Counted from the first letter of the stretch, positions 35,432 through 44,301 are shown. The stretch is DNA of 64,000 bases from Rhizobium sp. ZPR4 (GCF_040215725.1 NZ_CP157972.1:1-64000), one strand, 5' to 3'. The notes: generated by a model not told the origin, from the sequence alone. Translations and numbers: made by a program.

Positions 35432-35462
35432 GAGCCGGTCGCGGCACCCCCGCGACCGGCTC
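35432..35462. terminator. Strong hairpin terminator after ParB-like remnant
   Basis: GAGCCGGTCGCGG (35432-35444) pairs perfectly over 13 bp with CCGCGACCGGCTC (35450-35462), with a 5-base loop. It starts 8 bases after the remnant's stop codon. No T-run follows on the plus strand. Confidence 0.55.
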
Positions 35463-36221
35463 GACAGAAAGACGAACGGCCTGCAAAGCTGAACTCTATC
35501 TCGTGACACCGTTAGCATCCGCACCGCGATGTGGCCAGCGCGACGATGCGACCTTGGCGGATCGACCGCCGCGGTCGCAGCAAGAGGACCCCGCAAGCCC
35601 GCGTCCTCTCACACTCTCCCCCCACCCGAAATTTTCCGTCTGGCTGCGATCGAGCCGATAGGACACGGAAACCCGTCGGACGGAGAGATGCGTTTGCTAT
35701 CTCTCATTCATTTATGAGTTGCATTTGCTTTTTTAACGCGAGATTGTCGGTGTTACTCGCGGTGGCATGGATCGGGGGGATAGTTCAGCGCGCATCGCGC
35801 CGGGTCGCATCCGGTATATCCTTTTGCACGCATGCGGATATCCCCCTGGAGCGATCCATTTTCGCAAGCGAGGGTAGGCGCACATCGTTGCGCTTGGAAC
35901 CGTATCGACCTCCTGCGTCCGAACCTCGTGAATTAACATGGACTGAAGGTTTTCCAGCCGCAGCGCCGTTGGGCGGCGCGTCCGCGGCCGGAGCGACTGG
36001 TAAGGAGCGGAGCAGGCGGAGGCAAACCGCGCTTCCCAATAGCGCTGAAGGTTTTGCCGGAGCCTCGTGGGAAACCTGCTCTGTGACCCATGCTCCAAGA
36101 CTCGTTCCAGCTCGGCAAGATATTCGTCGACCAATTTTTGAAGCGCGCTATTCCTGCGCCAATCGGACGCTCGTTTCCGTCCGGTCTTGCGCGGGCACTG
36201 GGACTGCAACCTCCTTTGCGG
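35463..36221. other. Gap with one weak minus-strand frame
   Basis: About 760 bases. A minus-strand frame from 36209 to 35733 (158 codons, TTG start) lies directly downstream of the RHH gene in the same direction, and its first 45 residues (LQKLVDEYLAELERVLEHGS) look helical and plausible, but the remainder is Arg/Pro-rich and unlike a real protein. An AAGGAGG lies directly against the TTG. I treat it as unproven, possibly the eroded third gene of the ParA operon. Confidence 0.3.
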
Positions 36222-36602
36222 CTATGATTTCGGCCTCTGGTTCAGATAGGCACGCAACGCTTTGTCGACCACTTGCGAAACTCGCAATCCATCCTCGGCG
36301 GCCGCCACCTTGATCGCTCTGATGACATCCCGGCCAACATTCACCTGAAACCGTGTGGTCTCTGCTGCATTGCCATCCTGGGAATGGCAAAGATCGGCAT
36401 CTTCACTGTCGTGTCCGTCCGCGGCGTGACCATAGAGGGCCGGCTCTCCGGCATGCTCCGCTTGCTGTGAGCCCTGGGTTTCGTCTGCGGGTTTGACGAA
36501 CATGTCATCGTAGCGTTTGAGCTGATCTGTCGTATCGCCGAGAAGGTCGGTTAGATCTGTGATACTACGCTTGCGGCGCCCGAGTTCTCTAAAATCTGTC
36601 AT
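36222..36602 (-). CDS. Ribbon-helix-helix partition/relaxosome protein, 126 aa
   Basis: A 75-residue acidic, flexible N-terminal part is followed by a C-terminal ribbon-helix-helix domain: TTRFQVNVGRDVIRAIKVAA then AEDGLRVSQVVDKALRAYLN. Such proteins bind short repeated DNA sites as dimers and act as centromere-binding partners of ParA, or as VirC2-like helpers of relaxases. It overlaps the ParA gene by 4 bases (ATGA type), showing a bicistronic unit. The 9-bp-phased repeat array at 37384-37590, just upstream of the ParA gene, is its most likely binding site. Confidence 0.7.
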   Translation of the reverse strand: MTDFRELGRRKRSITDLTDLLGDTTDQLKRYDDMFVKPADETQGSQQAEHAGEPALYGHAADGHDSEDADLCHSQDGNAAETTRFQVNVGRDVIRAIKVAAAEDGLRVSQVVDKALRAYLNQRPKS

Positions 36603-37303
36603 CGGGAGAGCCTTCTAGATTGGTCCGCCGGCAACTCGTCTGTCTTTATCGCCTCCGTGATGTCGTTCAGCAGCTGCACGATGTTGGCGCGTCCCTTCTT
36701 CACCTGTTCGGCCTTGGATGGATCTTCGGATATTTTCTCCAGCGTGCCGGAGTTAAGATAGAACTGCTCGTAGATTTTGCGGGCTCTTACGAACGTCGGC
36801 AGGGTCGGTAATTTGTGGGCGCGGATGAGTTCGATGGCGTCCTGGAATGCCTTGGTGTTGAGATCGATCCCCTCGACGCGGTTGAGCACCAGGCGAAGAG
36901 GCGCTCGCTTGAGATTGCGTGCCCACTCGAACAGCTTGATGGTCTCGAACATTTCCATGACGTTGCCTTTCGCCGGCACGATGGTGAGATCGCTTGCAAC
37001 GATGGCGGCGGTGAGGAGCTCGTTCATGGATCCTTGAACGTCGATCAGTGTGATGCCTTCACCGGTTTTGGAAATGGCCTCGACGAGCTCCTGTTGGGTC
37101 GCCGCCTTGCTGGCGGTGATGCTTTCGGGAAGGGTGCCGGCTTGACGGCAACGGTTCACCCATTGAAAGCAGGAATACTGCCTGACGTCGGCGTCGATAA
37201 GGTGGATGTTGGCAGACGCGGGTGCGAGCTCTGATGCAACGAGTGCACAAAGTGTGGACTTGCCAACGCCGCCCTTGGAGTTTGCGAAAGTCAGGATCGT
37301 CAT
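36599..37303 (-). CDS. ParA/VirC1-like ATPase, 234 aa
   Basis: Deviant Walker A motif KGGVGKST (residues 10-17), Walker A' LIDADVRQYS, and Walker B region ITLIDVQGS identify a ParA/MinD-type ATPase. The later LRLVLNRVEGIDLNTKAF and PTLPTFVRARKIYEQFYLNS segments are typical of the small ParA/VirC1 group (about 230 residues). Such ATPases either segregate plasmids at division or, as VirC1, help assemble the relaxosome at the cell pole. It is divergent from the mobC-relaxase operon, with the candidate centromere/oriT between them, so both roles are possible. Confidence 0.85.
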   Translation of the reverse strand: MTILTFANSKGGVGKSTLCALVASELAPASANIHLIDADVRQYSCFQWVNRCRQAGTLPESITASKAATQQELVEAISKTGEGITLIDVQGSMNELLTAAIVASDLTIVPAKGNVMEMFETIKLFEWARNLKRAPLRLVLNRVEGIDLNTKAFQDAIELIRAHKLPTLPTFVRARKIYEQFYLNSGTLEKISEDPSKAEQVKKGRANIVQLLNDITEAIKTDELPADQSRRLSR

Positions 37304-37383
37304 TGTGGGATGGCTCCTCTAACGGCGTTGCATGAATCTCCCGTAGACTTTGCTATATATGTGATCCATTTTCAAGCGTCCGC

Positions 37384-37590
37384 AGTTTACGAGCTGCGAC
37401 GACTACGGGCCGCGCCGTCACTTCGCGTCCTCCTCACACCCCACGAAGTGCGGGGAGTTTGCGCAGTGCACAGGGTTCACATGGCGCCTTGAGTGCGCAG
37501 ATTTTGTGTCGTGGGCGGGGTTCATGGAGTGCGTGGAGCGCATGCACCTCCCACAGTGCACAAGCTTCGTGTAGTGTGCGTAGTGCGTTG
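37384..37590. repeat. 9-bp-phased repeat array (candidate centromere/operator)
   Basis: AGTGCR hexamers occur at 37447, 37465, 37492, 37528, 37555 and 37582, with AGTGTG at 37573 and AGTTTG at 37456. All spacings are multiples of 9 (9, 18, 27 or 36). The intervening 9-mers keep a looser R-G/C-T-T-C-R form (for example at 37474, 37519 and 37564), and weaker phased units extend left to about 37384. The array lies in the parA-mobC intergenic region and has no flanking coding explanation. Confidence 0.65.
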
Positions 37591-37644
37591 ATTTTAAACA
37601 GATTTATTGCAAAAAGTGAAGTTAAGTGGATGGCAGGGATATAC

Positions 37645-37752
37645 GATTTGTGATACAAATCTGCCACGCCACGATAGCGGCGTTCGTGTCGCGACAAAGC
37701 TTGCGCTTTGCGCTGGCTTGCTCCGGCAGTCTCTCGATCGAGACCGGAGCAA
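37645..37752. other. Candidate oriT hairpin region
   Basis: Three perfect inverted repeats lie in about 110 bases directly upstream of mobC: GATTTGT-GAT-ACAAATC (37645-37661), CAAAGC-TTGC-GCTTTG (37695-37710), and TTGCTCCGG (37718-37726) with CCGGAGCAA (37744-37752) enclosing a smaller TCTCGATCGAGA palindrome. Such hairpins upstream of a MobC/relaxase operon are typical of oriT. I could not find a known nic-site consensus by eye. Confidence 0.5.
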
Positions 37753-37813
37753 CAAGGTTGGTTGATGCTCGCATTTGCGAGTTGGCCAGTGCTGAAACTG
37801 GGGATTTGGCTTC

Positions 37814-38266
37814 ATGGCAAGGGTCGCAAAGGCACGGAGTTCGCGGACCGGAACGTTGCACGTGCGGCTTACCGAGGCAGAGCTTGCGGGATTTTCGGCC
37901 TTCTGCACCGGGCGCGGCGTCACCCTGAGTGAGGGCGCGCGACGCATGGTACGGGCCGCCTGCGGCTTTGGGCCAACCCATGACCACGAGACGCGTGATG
38001 CCATTCTTGAACTTGCCTATCAAACCCGAGCGATCGGCGTGAACCTCAACCAGGCAGTCAAAGCGCTCAATCGTGGCAAGCTGCCGTCGGACGCGGCGCT
38101 GAAACAGGGTCTTGCGCGGATGGCGCAAGTATTATCGATCCAGGAGGAGCTTTATCGATCGCTCTGCGGCCGCGCTCGAGACGCAATGGCTCGGGCGATC
38201 GAGCATGATGCAGACGTCGGTGGCATCGCCATTGGAGCTGGCATCGCCAGGGGAACGGATTCATGA
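37814..38266 (+). CDS. mobC: MobC-like relaxosome accessory protein, 150 aa
   Basis: Contains an N-terminal DNA-binding ribbon-helix-helix-like part (TLHVRLTEAELAGFSAFCTG then TLSEGARRMVRAACG) and the MobC-family central region AIGVNLNQAVKALNRGKLP, which matches the 'GnNLNQiar' signature of bacterial mobilization proteins. MobC helps open oriT DNA so that the relaxase can nick it. Its stop overlaps the relaxase start by 4 bases, so the two are coupled. No ribosome-binding site stands out. It is divergent from the ParA operon. Confidence 0.8.
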   Translation: MARVAKARSSRTGTLHVRLTEAELAGFSAFCTGRGVTLSEGARRMVRAACGFGPTHDHETRDAILELAYQTRAIGVNLNQAVKALNRGKLPSDAALKQGLARMAQVLSIQEELYRSLCGRARDAMARAIEHDADVGGIAIGAGIARGTDS

Positions 38267-41200
38267 TCGAAGCCAGCTTCCTTGACGAGCTCGGGCTCGA
38301 CGATCTGCTGGAACGGATGAAGCGGCGCAGGCGAGCGCTGCAACAATCGGACATGGATGCGCTTGCGAGCTACAGCGGGACGCCTGCCGCAGCCCGTCCA
38401 TTGCGCATGACGCTGGGTCTCGGGAGGGACGAGGAGGAACGGTGGCGCAAGCGTCGTCGCTGGAGCCCGGGCACGTCCGCGGGACCGGCGCACTTATTAG
38501 GATCAACCCCGGCGTTTTCGGCGGCTGCGCCAACGTCGCTGCGATCGGCTGCCGACATGCGCCAGGGATTGGCGCGTGGGTCGCAAGGCGCCATGGTCAA
38601 ACTCGTCAGTTATGCCAGCGGCTCATCGCGCACGAGTGCGCTTCTCTCCTATCAAAGCAGGCAAGGGCAGGTGACCCTGCAGCGAGAGGATCACAGTGAG
38701 GTCAGCGGCGCCGAGGCCGTGCGGGCATTGGCGAACGAATGGGCCGACGCTTCCGCGTATCGGGCGCCCTCGAACGATGTTCTCATGCTGAAGCTCACAC
38801 CGGACTCTTTCGTCGAGCCTGATGCGGTGGATGCCGCGCTCAGACAGGGACTTTCGGGTCATCGTTATGCATGGACTGTCGGCCGGGATACGGCCGGGCG
38901 CCAGCGTATCGATGTCGTGATGACGGCGGCGAGCAGCCGGCGCGAGGTTTCGGAAACCGGAAAGCGCGGCAGATCGTACCGTGTCTTTGATACCCCTACA
39001 TCTCTCCGCGGGTTGGAGCGGCGGCTGGACGAAGCCTTCGGTCAATCGGTTGACATGGAGGAGCGCGGTTTTGCCCATGGCGTCGAAGGTGCCGCGCGGT
39101 ACCTGTCGCGGCTGACATCCGGAGGGCGAGAGGAGGCGCATCTGTCCGATGGAAAGATGCTGCGCGGACACGAAGCCAATCTTGCGGCTGCACGTTCCTG
39201 GAAGCGGGACATGCGGTCCCAGGAGCAGAGGGATGTAGCCCATATCGTTCTCAGCGCCAGGCCGGGCACGGACACGGCGGCATTTGTGTCGGCTGCTCGT
39301 GCGACGCTCGAAACCGAGTTTGCCGGTCATGCCTTTGCCTTTGCGTTGCACCAAGACAGCAAGCACGTCCATGTTCATGCGGTGGTCCGGCTGACGTCCG
39401 ATATGGGCCGGCGGTTGCGGCCTGGCATTCAGGATTTCAAGCGCTGGCGCGAAACGCTGGCGTCGAAGGCGCGTGAGCGCGGAATTGCGATGGAGGCGAC
39501 AAGCCGTTTCGAGCGCGCCAATCCACCGAGCTACAAGCTGAAGGATATCCGCCGGGTGGAGAAAGGGATCGCCTCCGAACGCGTGCGCCAGCGCGTGGAC
39601 GCCGTCAGGACAGGCGCGGTTCATGTTCCCCTGCGGGAAGAGGGCAAGCGCCGCGCGGTTGCTGTCGCGCAAGGGTGGAGTGAGGTCGCTGCAATCGCAT
39701 CACAGGCGGTTCCTGAGGTGCCAGTGGAGCCAGGTGTGTTGCGTCTCTACCGGGCGGAACGTCCGGGAACGAGATCATCGGCGGCCATATTTACGCGCGA
39801 TCGTGCCGAGGCCGTTGAGCTTGCACAGAGCCATGGCGGGCTACTCGGTTACGTCGATGTCGGGCCCGCCGACATGCACCGGATTACGCCGGCACGGTCA
39901 CAATCCAATTCCCATACCGGCACTGGCGCTGCCAGCCGTTTCGTCGTCTCGCGCGAGCTTGCCGATACAGTGCGTCCTTTGCCGCCGGCCGAGGCGGAAA
40001 CAGCGACCGTGCTCGAATTCCGCCGGCGCAGTGAGACGGCGGTCCGCTTGATGGAGCGGTTCGACCAACGCAGCGCTCACGAGCAGGATTCACACCGTGA
40101 ACAGGGCGATGGCAGCCTGCAGGGTAGGGGATCGCAAATCCCGGCACCGTTGGCCGAGAAGCGCCTGAGAGAACTGGTCGATCAATTTACGAAGGAGGCA
40201 GGTAATATGGCAAATCTCAATGTGATGAAGACTTCGTTCGCCGACATGAACGAGCAGATGGAGATCATCAAGAAGCATCTGCCATCGGATCGGCAGCCGC
40301 AGATCGAGGAGTTGCACGGCAAGCTTCGCGACTCGCAAGCGCGCATGCTGGCCGTCCAGGAAGACATCGAGAAGAAGCGCGGCGCGGTCGAGGGCGACCG
40401 TTTTGTCGCACCTGTCAAATATGAGTTTCGCCAGTTCGTGGCTGAGGAACGCGGCGCCGTCATTCGTTATGTCACCCATAAGGAAAGCGGCAGGCAAGCC
40501 GTTGCCTTTACGGATCATGGCGACAAGGTCGAAATCAACACATGGAAAGATCGTGAGGCAGTGCTTGCCGCCATGCAAGTTGCCTCGCAAAAATGGGGTA
40601 GCCTGGCGATCAGTGGCACCGAAAGCTACAAGAGCCTCGCCATCGAGCTTGCTGCCGAGCACGGATTCAAAATCACCAATCCCGAGCTTCAGGAAAAGCT
40701 ACTGGCCGCGAATGAACGAGTGGCGCAGCAACGCGACGCCAGTGCCGGTCTTGCGCCAGGCGTGGCGCAGACGGAGAACGCGGCCGGTGTACCCGGAATG
40801 CCTCAGCGTGATGTGGCTGCTCCGGCACTGACAACAGCCGAAGCACCCCCTATGACCCAAGCAGAGCCGGCCGCTTCGGTTCCGATTGTGGATGGCGACA
40901 AGATCAAGCCGGCTGATAGCGAGCGCGCTTCGACCCTTGCGGCGATGCGCGCGGCTGCGGAAAAATGGGGTACCATCAACGTGAGCGGTACCGCCCGGGA
41001 CAAGGCCATCGCCGTAGAGCTTGCCGCCGAGCATGGGTTCAAGATCACCAATCCGGAGCTCCAGGAGCAACTGGCAGCCGCGCGGGAAAAGGTCGAGGAG
41101 CGCTGGCGCAGGCAAGAGGCGCGCGAACGGAAGGTCAGCGGCTTTACCGATGGATCGATGGCTCAGCCGATTGAGAACAGCCAGGCGACACCCGTCAGCG

Positions 41201-41904
41201 GCCAGACCCGTTCGGCGATCTCGGGCGTTTATCTTGAACATGGCGCCTCCCATTACGACAACGATCCCAAGAACGAGGTGACCCCGCATGTCGATCTCAA
41301 GCGTGAGGATGGTCGACGGATGCGCGTCTGGGGCATTGGCTTGCCGGATGCGCTCGACAAGGCGGGTGTTCAGACGGGCGATACCATCAGCCTGACGGTG
41401 ACCGGCCGGGAAACCGTGGAAAAGGACGTGCGGGTCATCGACAAGGCGACCGGCGAAGAGCGGCTCGAGCGCCGGCCGGTGCAGCGCAATGTCTGGGAGG
41501 CGACTATTACCGCGAACGCCGGCGCCTCTCAGGAAGCAGATCCGATGGCGCGCAGCGATGCCGAGATTGCGGTCAACCTGCAGGTGGTGCGTAAGCGCAC
41601 CGAAGCCGAAGCCCAGCGCGAAGTCCGCCAGGCCGACCGAAGCTCCGCCACACATGAGCGGCCGTTCGACGGCGGTGGTAGCGATCACGCCTATCGCACA
41701 CAATCCGAGGCGGCGTCTGCGGTCCGTGCCGAGCGCTCCATCGAACAGAACCCGTCAAAACCGATAGCGACCGACATCAATCAATCGCCCGAGATCGAAC
41801 GACAGCGCCAGGCTCAGCAGGAATTGCTGAACGAAAAGCAGGCGAACCGTGAGACGGAAGCGAGGAAGGATAGGGAACGTCACAAACCGAAGAACCGGCA
41901 GTGA
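38263..41904 (+). CDS. MOB-P-like relaxase with LPD7-type modules, 1213 aa
   Basis: Conjugative relaxase that nicks oriT and leads the strand into the recipient. The candidate catalytic Tyr is Tyr130 in SSRTSALLSYQSRQG, and the metal-binding histidine motif is LHQDSKHVHVHAVVRL (His363, Asp365, His368, His370, His372), similar to the MOB-P HxDxx(N/H)xHxH motif. Two near-copies of a roughly 55-residue module occur at about residues 765-820 and 890-948, both containing ELAAEHGFKITNPELQE; such modules occur in large polyvalent proteins. A third C-terminal domain (about 985-1090, starting SGVYLEHGASHYDNDP) resembles those of large rhizobial relaxases. It follows mobC in one operon; no type IV secretion or coupling-protein gene is in the window. 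Confidence 0.85.
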   Translation: MIEASFLDELGLDDLLERMKRRRRALQQSDMDALASYSGTPAAARPLRMTLGLGRDEEERWRKRRRWSPGTSAGPAHLLGSTPAFSAAAPTSLRSAADMRQGLARGSQGAMVKLVSYASGSSRTSALLSYQSRQGQVTLQREDHSEVSGAEAVRALANEWADASAYRAPSNDVLMLKLTPDSFVEPDAVDAALRQGLSGHRYAWTVGRDTAGRQRIDVVMTAASSRREVSETGKRGRSYRVFDTPTSLRGLERRLDEAFGQSVDMEERGFAHGVEGAARYLSRLTSGGREEAHLSDGKMLRGHEANLAAARSWKRDMRSQEQRDVAHIVLSARPGTDTAAFVSAARATLETEFAGHAFAFALHQDSKHVHVHAVVRLTSDMGRRLRPGIQDFKRWRETLASKARERGIAMEATSRFERANPPSYKLKDIRRVEKGIASERVRQRVDAVRTGAVHVPLREEGKRRAVAVAQGWSEVAAIASQAVPEVPVEPGVLRLYRAERPGTRSSAAIFTRDRAEAVELAQSHGGLLGYVDVGPADMHRITPARSQSNSHTGTGAASRFVVSRELADTVRPLPPAEAETATVLEFRRRSETAVRLMERFDQRSAHEQDSHREQGDGSLQGRGSQIPAPLAEKRLRELVDQFTKEAGNMANLNVMKTSFADMNEQMEIIKKHLPSDRQPQIEELHGKLRDSQARMLAVQEDIEKKRGAVEGDRFVAPVKYEFRQFVAEERGAVIRYVTHKESGRQAVAFTDHGDKVEINTWKDREAVLAAMQVASQKWGSLAISGTESYKSLAIELAAEHGFKITNPELQEKLLAANERVAQQRDASAGLAPGVAQTENAAGVPGMPQRDVAAPALTTAEAPPMTQAEPAASVPIVDGDKIKPADSERASTLAAMRAAAEKWGTINVSGTARDKAIAVELAAEHGFKITNPELQEQLAAAREKVEERWRRQEARERKVSGFTDGSMAQPIENSQATPVSGQTRSAISGVYLEHGASHYDNDPKNEVTPHVDLKREDGRRMRVWGIGLPDALDKAGVQTGDTISLTVTGRETVEKDVRVIDKATGEERLERRPVQRNVWEATITANAGASQEADPMARSDAEIAVNLQVVRKRTEAEAQREVRQADRSSATHERPFDGGGSDHAYRTQSEAASAVRAERSIEQNPSKPIATDINQSPEIERQRQAQQELLNEKQANRETEARKDRERHKPKNRQ

Positions 41905-42290
41905 AAAGGATTTTTCCCCAAACGCGGATTGCGACCATAGCCCATGCTACCTCACAGGGTGGGTGCGTTCATGTCGGGGTGAAGCGTCCGACGACACGTT
42001 GATTGGGGCGTTGTGCCGCCGGACACTGCATGGACCGGATTTGGGGGTGGCGTCCAAATCCGGCAACAGATACTGTGCCACTTACCGAAGGTTTAGTTAA
42101 GCTGCCCGAATGGATGGGCGAGGTGTCTCCTCTCAAGCTCAACCAGTTGTCGAACATTCACTGGTTTTTCGAGCTGTCCGATTAATTTGACCGCTGCATC
42201 GTGCCGTCTGGGATAGGAAGCGACTACAACCATTGAATACATTAGAGTTTGCGATATATCTGCGGAGATACGACGCAGCACTGGTGGCCA
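41905..42290. other. Gap after the relaxase gene
   Basis: About 385 bases without a convincing gene. No clear terminator is seen after the relaxase stop. Confidence 0.4.
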
Positions 42291-42506
42291 ATGGCGCGAT
42301 ACAATTTTAAGGTACGAGATGAATTCAAACGAGTTTTGGCGAAAAGCCACATTGATGAGGACGATCAACTGACGGCCTGCAGAGCCGTTGCCATGGCGCT
42401 TGCCACGTTTGCCTTCAATGCGAAAACGCCTCCGAGCACATCGGTGGAGCTCGAAGATTCGTCGGGCAACCGCATTGCTGTCATCACCCTGCTCGTCGAA
42501 ACCTGA
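42291..42506 (+). CDS. Small DUF6894-like protein, 71 aa
   Basis: Begins MARYNFKVRDEFKRVL and ends SVELEDSSGNRIAVITLLVE, matching the small rhizobial family in which an N-terminal 'RY.F..RD' strand, a D...A...A helix (DDQLTACRAVAMALATFAFN) and a C-terminal 'VE..D..G..v..l.l' strand form a compact fold. Function unknown; many copies occur per rhizobial genome. The start at 42291 is preferred over an earlier frame at 42249 because the family begins with this Met. Confidence 0.65.
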   Translation: MARYNFKVRDEFKRVLAKSHIDEDDQLTACRAVAMALATFAFNAKTPPSTSVELEDSSGNRIAVITLLVET

Positions 42507-42575
42507 GGCACCTCGCAGTTGCTACCATGACCGCAGGTCCGCGGCGACGCATTCATCGAATGGTCGCCACAGGGC

Positions 42576-42761
42576 TTACAGGCGCGCCCCAGCCGCCTTG
42601 ATACGCTCAAGGATCTCAGGGTCGCATTGTGAGTCGACGAGGAATTGATGGATGCCGCCTACTCGCGAGCGAATGTCAGCAAGGAAGTCCTGAAGGCATT
42701 CGATCCCACGATCGGTGAAGGCGATGATACTCTCGTCCGATCCATCGCTGACATGGATCAT
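42576..42761 (-). CDS. Small hypothetical protein, 61 aa
   Basis: Starts at an ATG with GAGGG four bases upstream (a TTG at 42806 would add 15 residues). The product, MIHVSDGSDESIIAFTDRGI onward, ends ERIKAAGARL and has a short strand then two helices. No family recognised. An unusual long inverted repeat (42762-42825) touches the start codon and could control translation. Confidence 0.45.
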   Translation of the reverse strand: MIHVSDGSDESIIAFTDRGIECLQDFLADIRSRVGGIHQFLVDSQCDPEILERIKAAGARL

Positions 42762-42825
42762 GTCGCCCTCATCGATATTGTCTGAATTTCGGGTGATTTC
42801 CGCCAATATCGATGAGGGTGGCGAC
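42762..42825. repeat. Long inverted repeat upstream of small minus-strand gene
   Basis: Left arm GTCGCCCTCATCGATATT (42762-42779) and right arm AATATCGATGAGGGTGGCGAC (42805-42825) are complementary over 12 + 6 bp, with a 3-base bulge in the right arm and a 25-base loop. It borders the start codon of the gene at 42576-42761 and would fold in its leader RNA. Confidence 0.55.
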
Positions 42826-42913
42826 GTATTCCATCGCGTAAAAGAGAGTTGGGCGAGCCATTCAACAAACCTCTCAGCCGCTTTGAAAGCACTCAGCCTC
42901 TTAAGTGAAAAAG

Positions 42914-43117
42914 CTAGAGAATGCGGACGTTCTCGGCCCTCATCTTCCCGGTCCGACGATCTTCACCGAGATCATAGGCGACCTTGGTGCCTTTCTCGAG
43001 CGCGCCACCGCTTTGCAGTGCGGAAATGTGAACGAAGACATCCGTCTCACCATTGTCGGGGGCGATGAAGCCGAAGCCCTTTTCATTGTTGAAGAATTTG
43101 ATGGTACCGACCGGCAT
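42914..43117 (-). CDS. CspA-family cold-shock protein, 67 aa
   Basis: Single-stranded nucleic-acid binding protein with an OB fold. KFFNNEKGFGFIAPDNG holds RNP1 (KGFGFI) and DVFVHISAL holds RNP2 (VFVHI). The C-terminal half (KVAYDLGEDRRTGKMRAENV) is also typical. These proteins melt RNA structure and affect transcription and translation under cold or stress. I start it at 43117, where GGGGA lies 7 bases upstream; a longer frame to 43201 is not supported. Length 67 residues is normal. Confidence 0.9.
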   Translation of the reverse strand: MPVGTIKFFNNEKGFGFIAPDNGETDVFVHISALQSGGALEKGTKVAYDLGEDRRTGKMRAENVRIL

Positions 43118-43311
43118 GAATGTTCCCCACTTTGCTCCCCCGACAGGCTGCGATGATGCAATCTGCGATGAATTCCTATTATCTGCATCACGGACTTGCA
43201 AATACTTAATTGAGCCAGCGCTTAAATAGCGTCGGCGTCATCGAACCACACTGTCCGAATTATTCTGTCGTTGCCTGGAAGCGGTTCTTGGGGCTAACAG
43301 TCTACACCAAA

Positions 43312-43530
43312 TCAGTGCAAGCGTGTCGAGGGTGACGTCTTCGCATTATCACCAATAACATTGTCCATGTAGTCGTCGGCGAGTTCCAGCAGAGCTTCCG
43401 CTATGGTTTGAGGCTCCCATCCAGCCTCCAGAAGCTCGTTCACTGCGACATCAATGGTCTTACGGAGTTGCTGACGGCAATGTTGTTTCGATGCATCTGC
43501 AACATCGATCAACCGTTGTTTGCCTGGCAT
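43312..43530 (-). CDS. Small hypothetical helical protein, 72 aa
   Basis: Start chosen at 43530, which follows GAGGAGGG by six bases; the upstream in-frame extension to 43656 has no such site. The product is helical: LIDVADASKQHCRQQLRKTI, then DVAVNELLEAGWEPQTIAEA, then LLELADDYMDNVIG. The DVAVNELL stretch is echoed in the protein at 45955-46254 (DAAVNELL), so the two may be distant paralogues. Function unknown. Confidence 0.6.
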   Translation of the reverse strand: MPGKQRLIDVADASKQHCRQQLRKTIDVAVNELLEAGWEPQTIAEALLELADDYMDNVIGDNAKTSPSTRLH

Positions 43531-43788
43531 GATACGCCCTCCTCGACGACGGCAACGCCTATAGTTGTCGTCAACATATGGCAGAAGTAGTTGCTGACAA
43601 CTCCTGTGACGCCATTTTATAGAAGCAGTTTCCTTCCCGCTCGCGGACGCGACCAACTCCTCACCAAATTCTACAATGGGTTGTAAAATATAGAACTGTT
43701 ATTGCAATGTTTGATGGATTGCGTTCTGTGTGTCGGGGAGACACGGGTTAGTTCAACTGAACGTCTCGACCTTATGGAGCATATATTC

Positions 43789-44265
43789 ATGACAAGTTTT
43801 ATTGAGAAGTGGTCCGCCAAGAAAGCTGAAAAGCCAAAGGCTGGTACACGGAATTCCGTTGAAACCTTTCAGCTGCGGGTCGCCGAGCAGAAATCCTATC
43901 TCGAAGAGTATGAGCGAGATGCCGCAGGCTTCAAGAAATGGCGTTCGACCTGGTTCCAGCGGGTTCCCGGCGGTTTTGGTGTCAGCGTCGGCCGCGACGC
44001 GGTCAGTGCGGGTGAAGGGCTGAGCTATGTCGTTGTCGAGACCGTCACAGAAGTCGCCGAGTTTCTCGATGATCTCGCCAAGCACGCCGAGCAGGATCCG
44101 GGTTTCCAGAAAGCGCTCGAGGACAACCGCTCGCGGCGCGCTGCGCGGCTGAATGCGTCAAAGTCGAAGTCCGCTGCAACCAAGGTCGCATCAGCGAAAG
44201 TTCCGACCAAGGCGCCGCGTGCCAAGTTGACGTTAGGGACCGGCAAGCCCGAAGCTGGCAAATAG
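43789..44265 (+). CDS. Hypothetical basic-tailed protein, 158 aa
   Basis: Start placed at MTSFIEKWSAKK, with GGAG about 10 bases upstream; a longer frame begins at 43702. Residues 25-110 look folded (FQLRVAEQKSYLEEYERDAA, then STWFQRVPGGFGVSVGRDAV). The last 45 residues are a Lys/Ala-rich low-complexity tail (KSKSAATKVASAKVPTKAPR) like those of histone-H1-like or nucleic-acid-binding proteins. No family recognised. It is followed by a good intrinsic terminator. Confidence 0.6.
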   Translation: MTSFIEKWSAKKAEKPKAGTRNSVETFQLRVAEQKSYLEEYERDAAGFKKWRSTWFQRVPGGFGVSVGRDAVSAGEGLSYVVVETVTEVAEFLDDLAKHAEQDPGFQKALEDNRSRRAARLNASKSKSAATKVASAKVPTKAPRAKLTLGTGKPEAGK

Positions 44266-44301
44266 GTCAAAGGCCTAAAACATCACCAAATACAGTTACT
44301 T

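Noticed and set aside
35733..36209. 158-codon gene after the RHH gene
   Set aside because: Only the first part looks protein-like, the ribosome-binding site touches the TTG start, and the rest is Arg/Pro-rich; kept only as a weak note in the gap entry.
37384..37590. CRISPR array
   Set aside because: Units are 9 bp and degenerate with no spacers of 30-40 bp and no cas genes.
37434..37697. Minus-strand frame coding a tripeptide repeat (ALR/ALH-like)
   Set aside because: The tripeptide period is a direct result of the 9-bp DNA array; composition and lack of a ribosome-binding site argue against a protein.
38623..41703. Long minus-strand frames (349 and 334 codons)
   Set aside because: They are antisense to the relaxase and arise from high G+C content.
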